Positions 1-7,085 of a DNA stretch of 40,265 nt are shown here, one piece after another. The notes below the pieces were generated by a model. That model saw nothing but the letters and a program-made list of their open reading frames with translations. It had not been told where the DNA came from and did not search any database. Source of the DNA: Planctomycetota bacterium (GTDB lineage: Bacteria > Planctomycetota > Phycisphaerae > Phycisphaerales > Phycisphaeraceae); assembly GCA_026386955.1 (NCBI GenBank), contig JAPLMQ010000115.1:1-40265 (forward strand). Direction: 5' to 3'. Within the stretch, counting starts at the first letter, position 1. Every line of letters begins with the position of its first letter. The position numbers and the translations under genes were made by a program.

Positions 1-1
1 G

Positions 2-157
2 CTGGTCACGCCCACGGCGTTCGAGGTGGGGAAGCACCTAATCGAAGGGCTCCGCAATCCCACGGTTGTGCGGGACAAGCCTGAACTTCTAGGTTTCGAT
101 TACGGACTCCTGCGGAAACAAACTCAACGTCCCTCGCCGCGATTGGGGGCACGGTAG
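2..157 (+). CDS. Possible C-terminal end of a gene cut by the window edge
   Basis: An open frame enters from the left edge and ends at a TAG at 155-157, giving about 51 residues that include AFEVGKHLIEGLRNP and LLGFDYGLLRKQ. The first third uses G/C-ending codons as real genes here do, and the residue mix looks protein-like, but the second half is less biased. I do not recognise the family. It may be the tail of a real gene, or a decayed gene, since the next 2 kb is repeat-rich debris. A short non-coding frame cannot be excluded. Confidence 0.3.
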   Translation: MVTPTAFEVGKHLIEGLRNPTVVRDKPELLGFDYGLLRKQTQRPSPRLGAR

Positions 158-637
158 GCCGTCCCGTCGGGGCTTGGCGTGCGCGTCGAGGCATGGCGAG
201 CGGCCACACCCGGGGCCGGCCCGGGTCGATTGAGTGGAGCAGTCCCCTGTTCATCCTCAACCGTCCGCGAGGGTCAACGGCGCGCCGTTGACCGTCCAGT
301 AGGTCACACGGCGCGGAAGATGATCATGTGGTTGCCGATGGTGCAGTTCCACGGCGATATTTGTCCAGCTCATGATCAGTGAGCTTGGCGATGGGCAGAG
401 TTTTCCGATTCGAGTTTCCGATTTTGCCGATTTTCGAGCCGAATTGGGGCCCTACAAGCACCCGCCAGAACCACCACAACCTTGTGTTGCTTATGGGGTT
501 AGACGCCGCTTTCGCAGTCGCTTCAGCGGCGCCCGGCCGTCAGACCCTCCGGCTCCATTTCACCAACCCACGGCCCGAGGTCCGCGCGCCATGCGCGGCC
601 ATCGGGCCGTTTCGCTTTTTGCCCCAACCTGCCGGCT
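158..637. other. Gene-free stretch left of the repeat elements
   Basis: No frame here shows recognisable protein motifs or steady codon bias. It holds a perfect 22-bp palindrome at 272-293 and is otherwise unremarkable. It looks like eroded intergenic or mobile-element-derived DNA. Confidence 0.4.
272..293. repeat. Perfect 22-bp palindrome
   Basis: The half-site GGTCAACGGCG is followed directly by its exact reverse complement, with no spacer. An 11-bp perfect dyad could be a protein-binding site or a recombination or cruciform site. No gene lies next to it whose regulation it obviously serves. Confidence 0.55.
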
Positions 638-922
638 TGTCCGGATTTGGCCGGACAGTCGGACCCACGTCCGCAGCGGGTTTTCGGGGCCGCGCGGGGG
701 CCGAGAAATGCTCCGCCGAGGCGCCGCCGCGTGCCTGGGGCGGGCCCGCCGCGCCCCCTCGCCTGGTCGCATCCCGCCCCGCTCCTGCGCCCCCAAGGGC
801 CTGCCCGCCTTCTCTCCGTGCGCGGCGGCCCGCGTGAAGGCTCGCGCGCGTGAGGCCCTCCCCGCCGGAAAAAACGCGCCTCTCCCGTAAGACCCGCACA
901 AGTGTCCGGCCAAATCCGGACA
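638..922 (+). repeat. 285-bp palindrome-bounded element, copy A
   Basis: The segment begins with TGTCCGGATTTGGCCGGACA (638-657) and ends with its exact reverse complement TGTCCGGCCAAATCCGGACA (903-922). Each 20-mer is itself a near-palindrome (TGTCCGG / CCGGACA arms around a 6-nt centre). Copy B at 1769-2053 is exactly the same length, in inverted orientation. About 65-75 bp at one end and 40-45 bp at the other are nearly identical between copies, while the central roughly 150 bp has diverged. A hairpin-like TTTTCGG...CCGAAAA block follows the conserved end (about 680-708). Weak similarity continues roughly 40 bp beyond the palindrome at 922. A frame of matching length is open through both copies, but its core residues are not conserved, so I do not call it coding. 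It is MITE-like or a structured-RNA repeat. Confidence 0.7.
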
Positions 923-1398
923 AAACCGGGCGTTCCGCCGTTAAACGGCTGGTGGGATGAAGTTTAAAGGCGTCGAGGAATTCCGGCGGGCGAAACCGAG
1001 TCGCGGAAAGGGGGATGGCCACTCCCCGAGGCGAGGCGGAGCCTGCCTCATTGACGCCCGGGATGCATGTTGTCGATGTCGGCCTGCGAATGAATTGGGC
1101 CTCTCGCCCTTGTGCGCCCTGGCGGCGAACGCACAATGATGGCAAGGCCGCCCAGGGGAATGCCGACCACCGGCCTGGGGTTCGTAGTTCCGCCTTCAGG
1201 CGGCCTGCGCTTGCTCCGACGGAGAATGAGTCGGCGGGGCGGTCCGTGGGCCGGAGACGACAATGAAATAAATGGACCTGTCCTGCTCCGTCGCAAACCT
1301 CCCCGTTCGGCGCATGTTAGGCGTTGCGCCCTGGCCAATCTGATCGTACACCATGCGGGATGAGCCTCACATCGCAATCGCCAAGGAGGGTGATCGCG
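923..1398. other. Gene-free spacer with short planctomycete-type repeat
   Basis: No convincing gene. It contains the 14-bp palindrome at 1190-1203 within a longer motif (GTTCGTAGTTCCGCCTTCAG...), and the probable upstream region of the transposase fragment that starts near 1399. Confidence 0.4.
1190..1203. repeat. Short palindromic repeat CCGCCTTCAGGCGG
   Basis: CCGCC TTCA GGCGG forms a perfect 5-bp stem with a 4-nt loop and sits in the motif TTCGTAGTTCCGCCTTCAGG. Similar sequences, which read as RPPEGGTTN on the other strand, recur in planctomycete genomes as far as I recall. Only one copy is in this window, so repeat status rests on memory rather than on the sequence shown. Confidence 0.4.
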
Positions 1399-1700
1399 GT
1401 GGCTTTGGAGGTGGGCCGTCGGTGCTTGCCCGACCACACCCACCGCTTCAGCCCCAAGACCTACACCCAGCCCCAGCTCTTCGCCTGCCTGGCCTACATG
1501 GCGCTGATCCGCGCCGACTACCGCGGCGTCGAGGCGCACCTCAACGACCTCCCGGGCGTCTGCGAATGGATCGGCATCAAGAAAGCGCCCGACCACTCGA
1601 CCCTCCACCACGCTGCCCAGCGGTTCTTCGGCACCGGCGTCACCGAAAAGCTCTTCTCCGACGACGATCGACAGACCTCCCTTCCACGGCTCCGTTTTGC
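1399..1700 (+). pseudogene. Transposase N-terminal fragment, IS5/IS1182-like
   Basis: The frame reads GRRCLPDHTHRFSPKTYTQP, then QLFACLAYMALIRADYRGVE and PDHSTLHHAAQRFF. This is the N-terminal helical region of IS5/IS1182-type DDE transposases (pattern KxYTQPQLFACL...DYRGVxxxL...PDHSTL). A good Shine-Dalgarno AAGGAGG at 1383-1389 points to GTG 1399 as the original start. Only about 95 residues resemble a transposase. Similarity fades after VTEKLFSDDD near 1665, about 100 bp before the 285-bp copy B, so the DDE catalytic domain is gone. The fragment lies exactly between the two inverted copies. It is a relic, not an active insertion sequence. Family assignment is from motif memory; the truncation is seen directly. 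Confidence 0.7.
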
Positions 1701-1768
1701 TCGCCAGAAAATAATTGGTGTCTGTAACCTTCGCCCCATGAGCCGCTTGACAGCGAAACACCCGCGTT

Positions 1769-2053
1769 TGTCCGGATTTGGCCGGACACTTGTGCGGGTA
1801 TTACGGGAGGCGAGCTTTTATTCGTCAAGGCGGGCAGGGGCGAATGCCCTTCGCCCGGGCCGGCTCCGCGGGCGGGAAGTCGGCGAGGAGGTGTCGCGGG
1901 CGAGCAACCGCGGGCTGTCGGGATGACCAGGGGAGGGAGTCAGCGGTGGTGGAGCGGTGCCGGAGCGGGCGATTTTTGACCTATTTTCGGCCCCCGCGCG
2001 GCGCCGAAAAACCCCTGCGGACGTGGGTCCAACTGTCCGGCCAAATCCGGACA
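1769..2053 (-). repeat. 285-bp palindrome-bounded element, copy B (inverted)
   Basis: This is the inverted partner of 638-922, again exactly 285 bp between the outer edges of the two 20-bp palindromes (1769-1788 and 2034-2053). The end at 2053 matches the left end of copy A, including GGACCCACGTCCGCAG and a TTTTCGG...CCGAAAA dyad at about 1984-2012, here with a longer perfect stem (TTTTCGGC / GCCGAAAA). The end at 1769 matches copy A's right end through ACTTGTGCGGGTNTTACGGG. The two copies enclose the transposase remnant, so they may once have flanked a composite mobile unit or may recombine to invert the segment. Confidence 0.7.
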
Positions 2054-2225
2054 GGCGGCCAAGATCGGGCCCGCGCGGGAACGCCTCGGCCGCGCCGATT
2101 TCGCGCCGAGTTCGCACCTCGATGATTCAACTTACGACTCGCCTCGCGCGTCGCCCTCACCGCCGCGGTTGGCGACGATGGCCGACCCGCTGGCCGCGCG
2201 GCTCGTTCCGGGTCCCGGATCCCGG

Positions 2226-3464
2226 TCAAGCCTGCTTCCCGCCGGGTGGGTTGGCCTTGGGCTTGGGCGTCGCGGCGGGCTTGAGCGCCGGCTTCGCGCC
2301 GGCCTGGGCAGGCGCGCCGGCCGCGGGCTTTGCGGTGGGTTGCGCGTTGGGTTGCGCCGTGGGCTGCGGCTTCGCGGCTGCGGGGGCTTTGGCGGCGGCG
2401 GCCGGCGCGGCGCCGGCTCCGACGACAGCCTTGCCTGCGACGGCCTTGCCTGCGGCCGCGGGCTTTTGCCCGGGTTTTCCAGCGGAATTCGCCCCGGAGT
2501 TGCCCCCGGACTGCGCCCCCGCCTTCGCCTCCGCCTTCGCGGCCTCGGCATCCTTCCACGCCTTCTCCTCCTTGCGGATCTGCAGGAAGAGCGCCGCCGC
2601 CGCGATCACCAGGATGAACGAGATCGGCCAGCAGGCGAGCATCACGATCGCCATGATCTTCGCGTTCTCCGCGTCCGACCCCATGGTGTCGACGCCCGCG
2701 ATCGTGAGCACCGCCCAGATCCCGGGCACCAGCAGCAGCAGGCCGACGGTGAAGAGCAGCGGAATGGCGAAGGCCTTGAACCCGCCGGTGGGCTTCTTCT
2801 TCGCGGCGGGAGCACGCGGCGTGTACTTGGGAATGGAGGACGAAGCGACGGAGGCCAGTTCACGCTCCTCGTCGGAATCCTCGGCCCGGTTCTCCACGCC
2901 GCGGGCGAGCGTCTCCACCGCGGCCTGCAGGTCGTCGGAGAGCTGGCCCGGCAGTTCGCCGCCGTCGTCGTCCTCATCGTCGATCGTGCCGGCGAGGACT
3001 TCCTCGCCGTCTTCGTCAGCGGATGCGTCGCCGGTGGCGTGGCCCGCGGGCGCGGCGTCGGCGGGCGCTTCGGCGTGGGGCTCATGGTCCCCCCCGGAAG
3101 CAGCGGAGTTCGCGGCGACGACCGACGGCGCGGGAGCGACCGCGGGCATCGAGGCGGCGACGTTCGAGGCGATGGCCCCGGCGGGCGTCGAGGAGAGCGC
3201 GAGCCCGGCCGCGGAGGCGAGGTCGGTCTCGATGGCGGAGACCACCGGCGCGGGGTCGGCCGAGAGCTGCGGAGCCGGAGCGGGGACGGGCGTCGCCGGC
3301 GCGGGGGGAACGGGCAGGCCGCCCGCGGCGGGGTCGGTCTCAAGCGGAGCGGCCGCGCTCGTCTCAGGCGCGGGCGGCGTCGCGCCGGGCGCGCCATGCA
3401 GAGGCTTGGCCGCCGGCTTGGTCTTGCGATAAGGGTCCGAAAAATTGCCCGCGCCGTTAGCCAT
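2226..3464 (-). CDS. Two-TM hypothetical protein with Ala/Pro/Lys-rich ends
   Basis: The 412-residue product has a disordered, acidic, Ala/Pro-rich N-terminal half. The centre holds two hydrophobic segments (FAIPLLFTVGLLLLVPGIWA near residue 235 and IMAIVMLACWPISFILVIAA near 268). A charged stretch (LQIRKEEKAWKDAEAAKAEA) leads into a C-terminal tail of Ala/Gly/Pro/Lys-rich low-complexity repeats (AKPAAGAPAQAGAKPALKP style). The start is well supported by an AGGAGG Shine-Dalgarno at 3471-3476, six bases before ATG 3464. It is transcribed divergently from the giant VWA-locus membrane protein. No enzymatic motif is visible. The basic tail could contact nucleic acid or cell wall, but no function is assigned. 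The long GC-rich frames on the opposite strand are shadows. Confidence 0.75.
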   Translation of the reverse strand: MANGAGNFSDPYRKTKPAAKPLHGAPGATPPAPETSAAAPLETDPAAGGLPVPPAPATPVPAPAPQLSADPAPVVSAIETDLASAAGLALSSTPAGAIASNVAASMPAVAPAPSVVAANSAASGGDHEPHAEAPADAAPAGHATGDASADEDGEEVLAGTIDDEDDDGGELPGQLSDDLQAAVETLARGVENRAEDSDEERELASVASSSIPKYTPRAPAAKKKPTGGFKAFAIPLLFTVGLLLLVPGIWAVLTIAGVDTMGSDAENAKIMAIVMLACWPISFILVIAAAALFLQIRKEEKAWKDAEAAKAEAKAGAQSGGNSGANSAGKPGQKPAAAGKAVAGKAVVGAGAAPAAAAKAPAAAKPQPTAQPNAQPTAKPAAGAPAQAGAKPALKPAATPKPKANPPGGKQA

Positions 3465-3622
3465 GCGATGCCTCCTGGCGGGTCATCTTAACACCCGCGG
3501 GCGGGCTCATCTCGGGGCCGCCTCCGAGGGCCTTGCCGACGGCGTGCCGGAGGCGTGGCGGGCATCGCCTCCGTTGTTTCCAATCGTGCCTTGTTTCCCT
3601 TCACCAACCCCTTTCTTCTCCG

Positions 3623-3651
3623 TGGCCATCGGCATATCACGGCTGTATCAT
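3623..3651 (+). promoter_or_regulatory. Possible promoter of the VWA locus
   Basis: TGGCCA (3623-3628) and TATCAT (3646-3651) are spaced by 17 bp and lie about 30 bp before ATG 3683. The match to a housekeeping sigma promoter is moderate (4/6 and 5/6). Confidence 0.3.
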
Positions 3652-3682
3652 TGCTGATGGCCCTGGCGAATTGGAGCATCCC

Positions 3683-6600
3683 ATGAATCCGATCCAACGC
3701 GCGATCGCCTTGGCCAAGCGTCGCCTTCTCTTTCAAGAGGCGCTCAACGCCTTGGGCTGGCTCAGCCTCGGCGCCCTCGCGCTCGCGACGGCGCTGCTGC
3801 TGGCCGACCGCGTCCTCGCGGTGCCGGTCCCCCTCTTCGTCTACGGCTTGGTCGTGCTGGCGGCCCTCGCGGCCTTGCCGATCCTCGCGCTGCGCCGCCG
3901 CCCGAGCGACCGCGACGCCGCGGCGATGATCGACCACCGCCTGGGCCTGAAGGACCGGCTCGCGACGGCGCTCTTCGCCGCGGAGGCGGGCGACCAGCCC
4001 TTCGCCCACGCGGTCGTCGCCGACGCGCAGCGCGCGGCCGACAAGCTCGAGCTGCGCAAGGCGTTCCCGGTCCGGCTCAAGAGGGTCTGGGCGGGCGTGC
4101 CGGCGTTAGCGGCGCTGCTGGTGCTGCTGGCGCTGCTGGTCGGGCCGCATGACGTGCTGGGGATCGACGCGGCCCGGCAACGCAGGCTCGACGAGGTCGC
4201 GCAGTCGCAGGTCGTCAAGAAGCAACTGCAGGACGCGGCCGCGACGATCAAGCTCGCGAACCATCTCGCCAACCAGAGCGACTCCCAGGCCGGGGCCCCC
4301 GAGTCGCAGGAGGCGCAGCGCGAGCTCGACGCGCTGGCGCAGAAGGACCTCACGCGCGCGGATGAGCGGAAGGAGGCGGCGTCGCGCGTCTCGGCGGCGG
4401 AGGAGATGATCGACCGCTCGATCCAGACGCGCGAGGAGGAGTTGCAGCGCACGCAGACGACGATGAGCCGGATCGATCCGGGTCGATCCGGGCCGGCCGA
4501 CAAGTTCGTCGAGTCGCTCCGCCGGGGCGATTACGAGGGCGCCCGCGAGGAGTTGGAGCGGCTGTCGCGCGAGACTCGCAACATGACGCCCGAGCAGCGC
4601 GAGGCGCTCAAGCAGCAGTTGAACAACGTGGCGAAGCAGCTTCAGCAGCCGGGCCAGCCGCCGGCTCCGTCGCCGACGCCATCGTCGACAAAGAGCGGCG
4701 AGAACGCCGGCGCACAGGCGAGCGCGGCCCCCGCGGGCGATTCGAGCGGCGCGGGCAAAACCGGCGGCAGCTCGAGCAATCCGCCCACGACGGCGCCGGC
4801 GGGCCAGGCCGTCAAGCCCTCCGCGAACGCCTCGGCCACCACGGGCACGCCGGCGACGAACCCGTCGGCCACGGGCGGCGCGAACGCCGGCTCGAGCGCC
4901 AACGCGAACCAAGGCAGCGGGTCGCCCGCCGCCGCGACCGGCCCCGCCCCGCCGCACAACCCCGCGCCCCCGCCGGGGCCGACGACGGTTTTCGGCAAGG
5001 CGCTCAAGAAGTTCGCCGACCACGTGAACGACATCTACGACAACTCGGAGGATTCCGAGCGTCAGGTGGCGAAGACCAACGAGCAGGGCTGGGGCCCGCA
5101 GGCTCCGCACGAGGACGCGGCGACGACGGACAAGCCGAGCAAGTACGAGTCGAAGCACGCCGCCCCGCCGAAGGTGGTGGAGGGCCCGCCACCCGCGGGG
5201 ACGACGCCGGCCCAGGCCCCGCCGACACCGACGCTGGCGAACAAGCCGCCCGAGCAGGGCGCGACTCCGCAGACGCCGGCGCCGAAGCCGGGGCCGACGC
5301 CTGCGCAGACGTCGGGGCAGAATCCGGCGAACAACGCGAACAACAACGCGATGGCGAACGGGAATCCGCCGGGGAATCCGAACAATAGTCCCGGCGGCAA
5401 TCCGCCCGGCAACACGCCGCCACCGTCGAACAGCAGCGCGAACGCCGCGAACAATCCATCCACGCCTGCGGGCCAGCCGCCGCAGCAGCCGCCCGCGGGC
5501 AGCGCGAGCAACAACAGCAACAGCGGCGGCAAGAACAACCCCGCACAGTCGAGCGCCAGCCGCTCCGGCGGAAGCCAGGGCAGTTCCGGCAACTCCCCGG
5601 GCAACGCCAGCGGCAACACACCCGGCAATCAAAGCTCCGCCTCAGGCAATCCCGCTGGGTCGAATCAACCTGGCTCGAACCCAAACGGATCGTCCAGCTC
5701 CGCCAACTCCAATGCCAGCGGCTCGCCCTCGGGGTCGTCGTCCAATCCCTCCGCGTCGGGTTCGCCTTCTTCCTCGAACTCGTCCTCGAACGCTTCCGCC
5801 TCGTCTTCGTCGACGTCGAACACGCCCAACGCGATGTCCGGCAACTCCTCGGCCTCCGCCTCGTCCAACGGCTCCAACAACAGCGGCCAACCCAACAGCA
5901 GCGCCAACCCGAGCAGCTCCGGCAACTCCTCCGCCTCCAGCGGCTCGCCTTCCGCGAACGGCGGAAGCCCGTCCTCCTCCGGCTCGACCGCCTCCAATTC
6001 CTCGGCCGTCAACTCCCCCACCGCCCCGCCGTCGGCCTCCTCGGGCGGGCAACCCTCCGCCAACGGCCAACCCAATCCGGGCGGCCAATCGCCCACCGGC
6101 TCGGCCTTCCAACAAGCCTCGCGCCAATCCGGCCCCGGAAACGCGCCGGGCGGCCCCTCGGGCAACTCCCCCACGAACACCCCGCCCAGCAACACCAACT
6201 CGCTCGCCAATGCCCCCGGCCAAACCGGCACGAACTCCGGCGCGCCCAAGCCGGGCCAAGGCCCCGCGGCCTCGTCCACGCCGGGCTCCGGCGCGACCGC
6301 CGCCGCGAACGAGGCCGCCAAGCAACTGCAGTCGCTCAGCCAGCAGCAGCAGCAAGTCCAACAGATGAAGCAGACACAGAACCAGCTCCAGCAGACGATC
6401 CAATTCCTCGCCCAAGGCGCGAAGCCCGGCGCGGGCAGCACGCCTCCGACCGCGCCCCCCTCCGCAGCGAACTCCTCCAACGGCAACCCCGGAACCCCCG
6501 GGAATCCCGGCAATCCCGGCGGCGCGCCCGGTGGTTCACCTTCGGCCTCGAACGGATCCCCCTCCTCATCCGGCCCCGGCTCGCTGGTCGGCACTCCCAA

Positions 6601-6991
6601 GCCCGGCTCAGGCCTGCGCGGCGGAGGCACCCCGGGCGGGTCGGGCACCTATGGCAGCGGCTCGTCCGCGGTGAAGCTCGACACGCCCCACGAGTTCCGC
6701 CAGTACGACGCGCGGGCCGCCTCCGCCCACAGCAACCCGCTCGACAAGGCGGGCACCAACTACAGCGGCCCGGGCGAGATCGACCGCGGCGAGTCCCGAC
6801 TCAACTTCACCGTCACGCCCGAGCAGGCCCGGCAAAACGCCGAGCGCGCGGTCAACGAAGACCGCGTGCCCAAGCGCTACCACGAATCGATCCGCGAATA
6901 CTTCAACCAGATGCCCCGGGCCGCGGCGCCCGCCGGTGCTCCCGGTTCCCCCGCTGCCCCCGGCCCCGCCACGGCGCCCGCCGCCCCGTGA
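3683..6991 (+). CDS. Giant Ser/Asn/Gly/Pro-rich membrane protein, first gene of the VWA locus
   Basis: ATG 3683 is preceded by GGAG six bases upstream and gives 1102 residues. The N-terminus has paired TM segments (about 20-43 and 50-67), then the motif AAAMIDHRLGLKDRLATAL, a third TM (about 130-150), and a charged coiled-coil region to about 310. Residues roughly 320-880 are almost entirely Ser, Asn, Gly, Pro and Ala. A Gln-rich helix (LQSLSQQQQQVQQMKQTQNQ) follows, then more low complexity. The last 100 residues are conserved-looking and end in VPKRYHESIREYFNQMP. The head and tail resemble large planctomycete membrane proteins (DUF4175-like) found beside MoxR/VWA genes; the family name is tentative. 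It probably spans the inner membrane with a long disordered external region. It lies 94 bp upstream of the VWA gene, likely in one operon. Confidence 0.8.
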   Translation: MNPIQRAIALAKRRLLFQEALNALGWLSLGALALATALLLADRVLAVPVPLFVYGLVVLAALAALPILALRRRPSDRDAAAMIDHRLGLKDRLATALFAAEAGDQPFAHAVVADAQRAADKLELRKAFPVRLKRVWAGVPALAALLVLLALLVGPHDVLGIDAARQRRLDEVAQSQVVKKQLQDAAATIKLANHLANQSDSQAGAPESQEAQRELDALAQKDLTRADERKEAASRVSAAEEMIDRSIQTREEELQRTQTTMSRIDPGRSGPADKFVESLRRGDYEGAREELERLSRETRNMTPEQREALKQQLNNVAKQLQQPGQPPAPSPTPSSTKSGENAGAQASAAPAGDSSGAGKTGGSSSNPPTTAPAGQAVKPSANASATTGTPATNPSATGGANAGSSANANQGSGSPAAATGPAPPHNPAPPPGPTTVFGKALKKFADHVNDIYDNSEDSERQVAKTNEQGWGPQAPHEDAATTDKPSKYESKHAAPPKVVEGPPPAGTTPAQAPPTPTLANKPPEQGATPQTPAPKPGPTPAQTSGQNPANNANNNAMANGNPPGNPNNSPGGNPPGNTPPPSNSSANAANNPSTPAGQPPQQPPAGSASNNSNSGGKNNPAQSSASRSGGSQGSSGNSPGNASGNTPGNQSSASGNPAGSNQPGSNPNGSSSSANSNASGSPSGSSSNPSASGSPSSSNSSSNASASSSSTSNTPNAMSGNSSASASSNGSNNSGQPNSSANPSSSGNSSASSGSPSANGGSPSSSGSTASNSSAVNSPTAPPSASSGGQPSANGQPNPGGQSPTGSAFQQASRQSGPGNAPGGPSGNSPTNTPPSNTNSLANAPGQTGTNSGAPKPGQGPAASSTPGSGATAAANEAAKQLQSLSQQQQQVQQMKQTQNQLQQTIQFLAQGAKPGAGSTPPTAPPSAANSSNGNPGTPGNPGNPGGAPGGSPSASNGSPSSSGPGSLVGTPKPGSGLRGGGTPGGSGTYGSGSSAVKLDTPHEFRQYDARAASAHSNPLDKAGTNYSGPGEIDRGESRLNFTVTPEQARQNAERAVNEDRVPKRYHESIREYFNQMPRAAAPAGAPGSPAAPGPATAPAAP

Positions 6992-7085
6992 CCGACCCGT
7001 GCCCCTCCAGCTTCGCGTCACCTGACTTCCTACGCGGCGGGCGTCGCGCCTTCCGGGCCTCATCCTTCCCCTTCGTGCCCCAACC

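Noticed and set aside
1957-3432. A plus-strand frame of about 490 codons opposite the two-TM hypothetical
   Set aside because: The minus frame has a strong Shine-Dalgarno and TM segments. The plus frame begins inside the 285-bp element and shows only compositional bias.
4640-6650. Low-complexity region as a separate mobile repeat
   Set aside because: It stays in frame within one gene, with no exact tandem unit or flanking repeats; it is treated as protein disorder.
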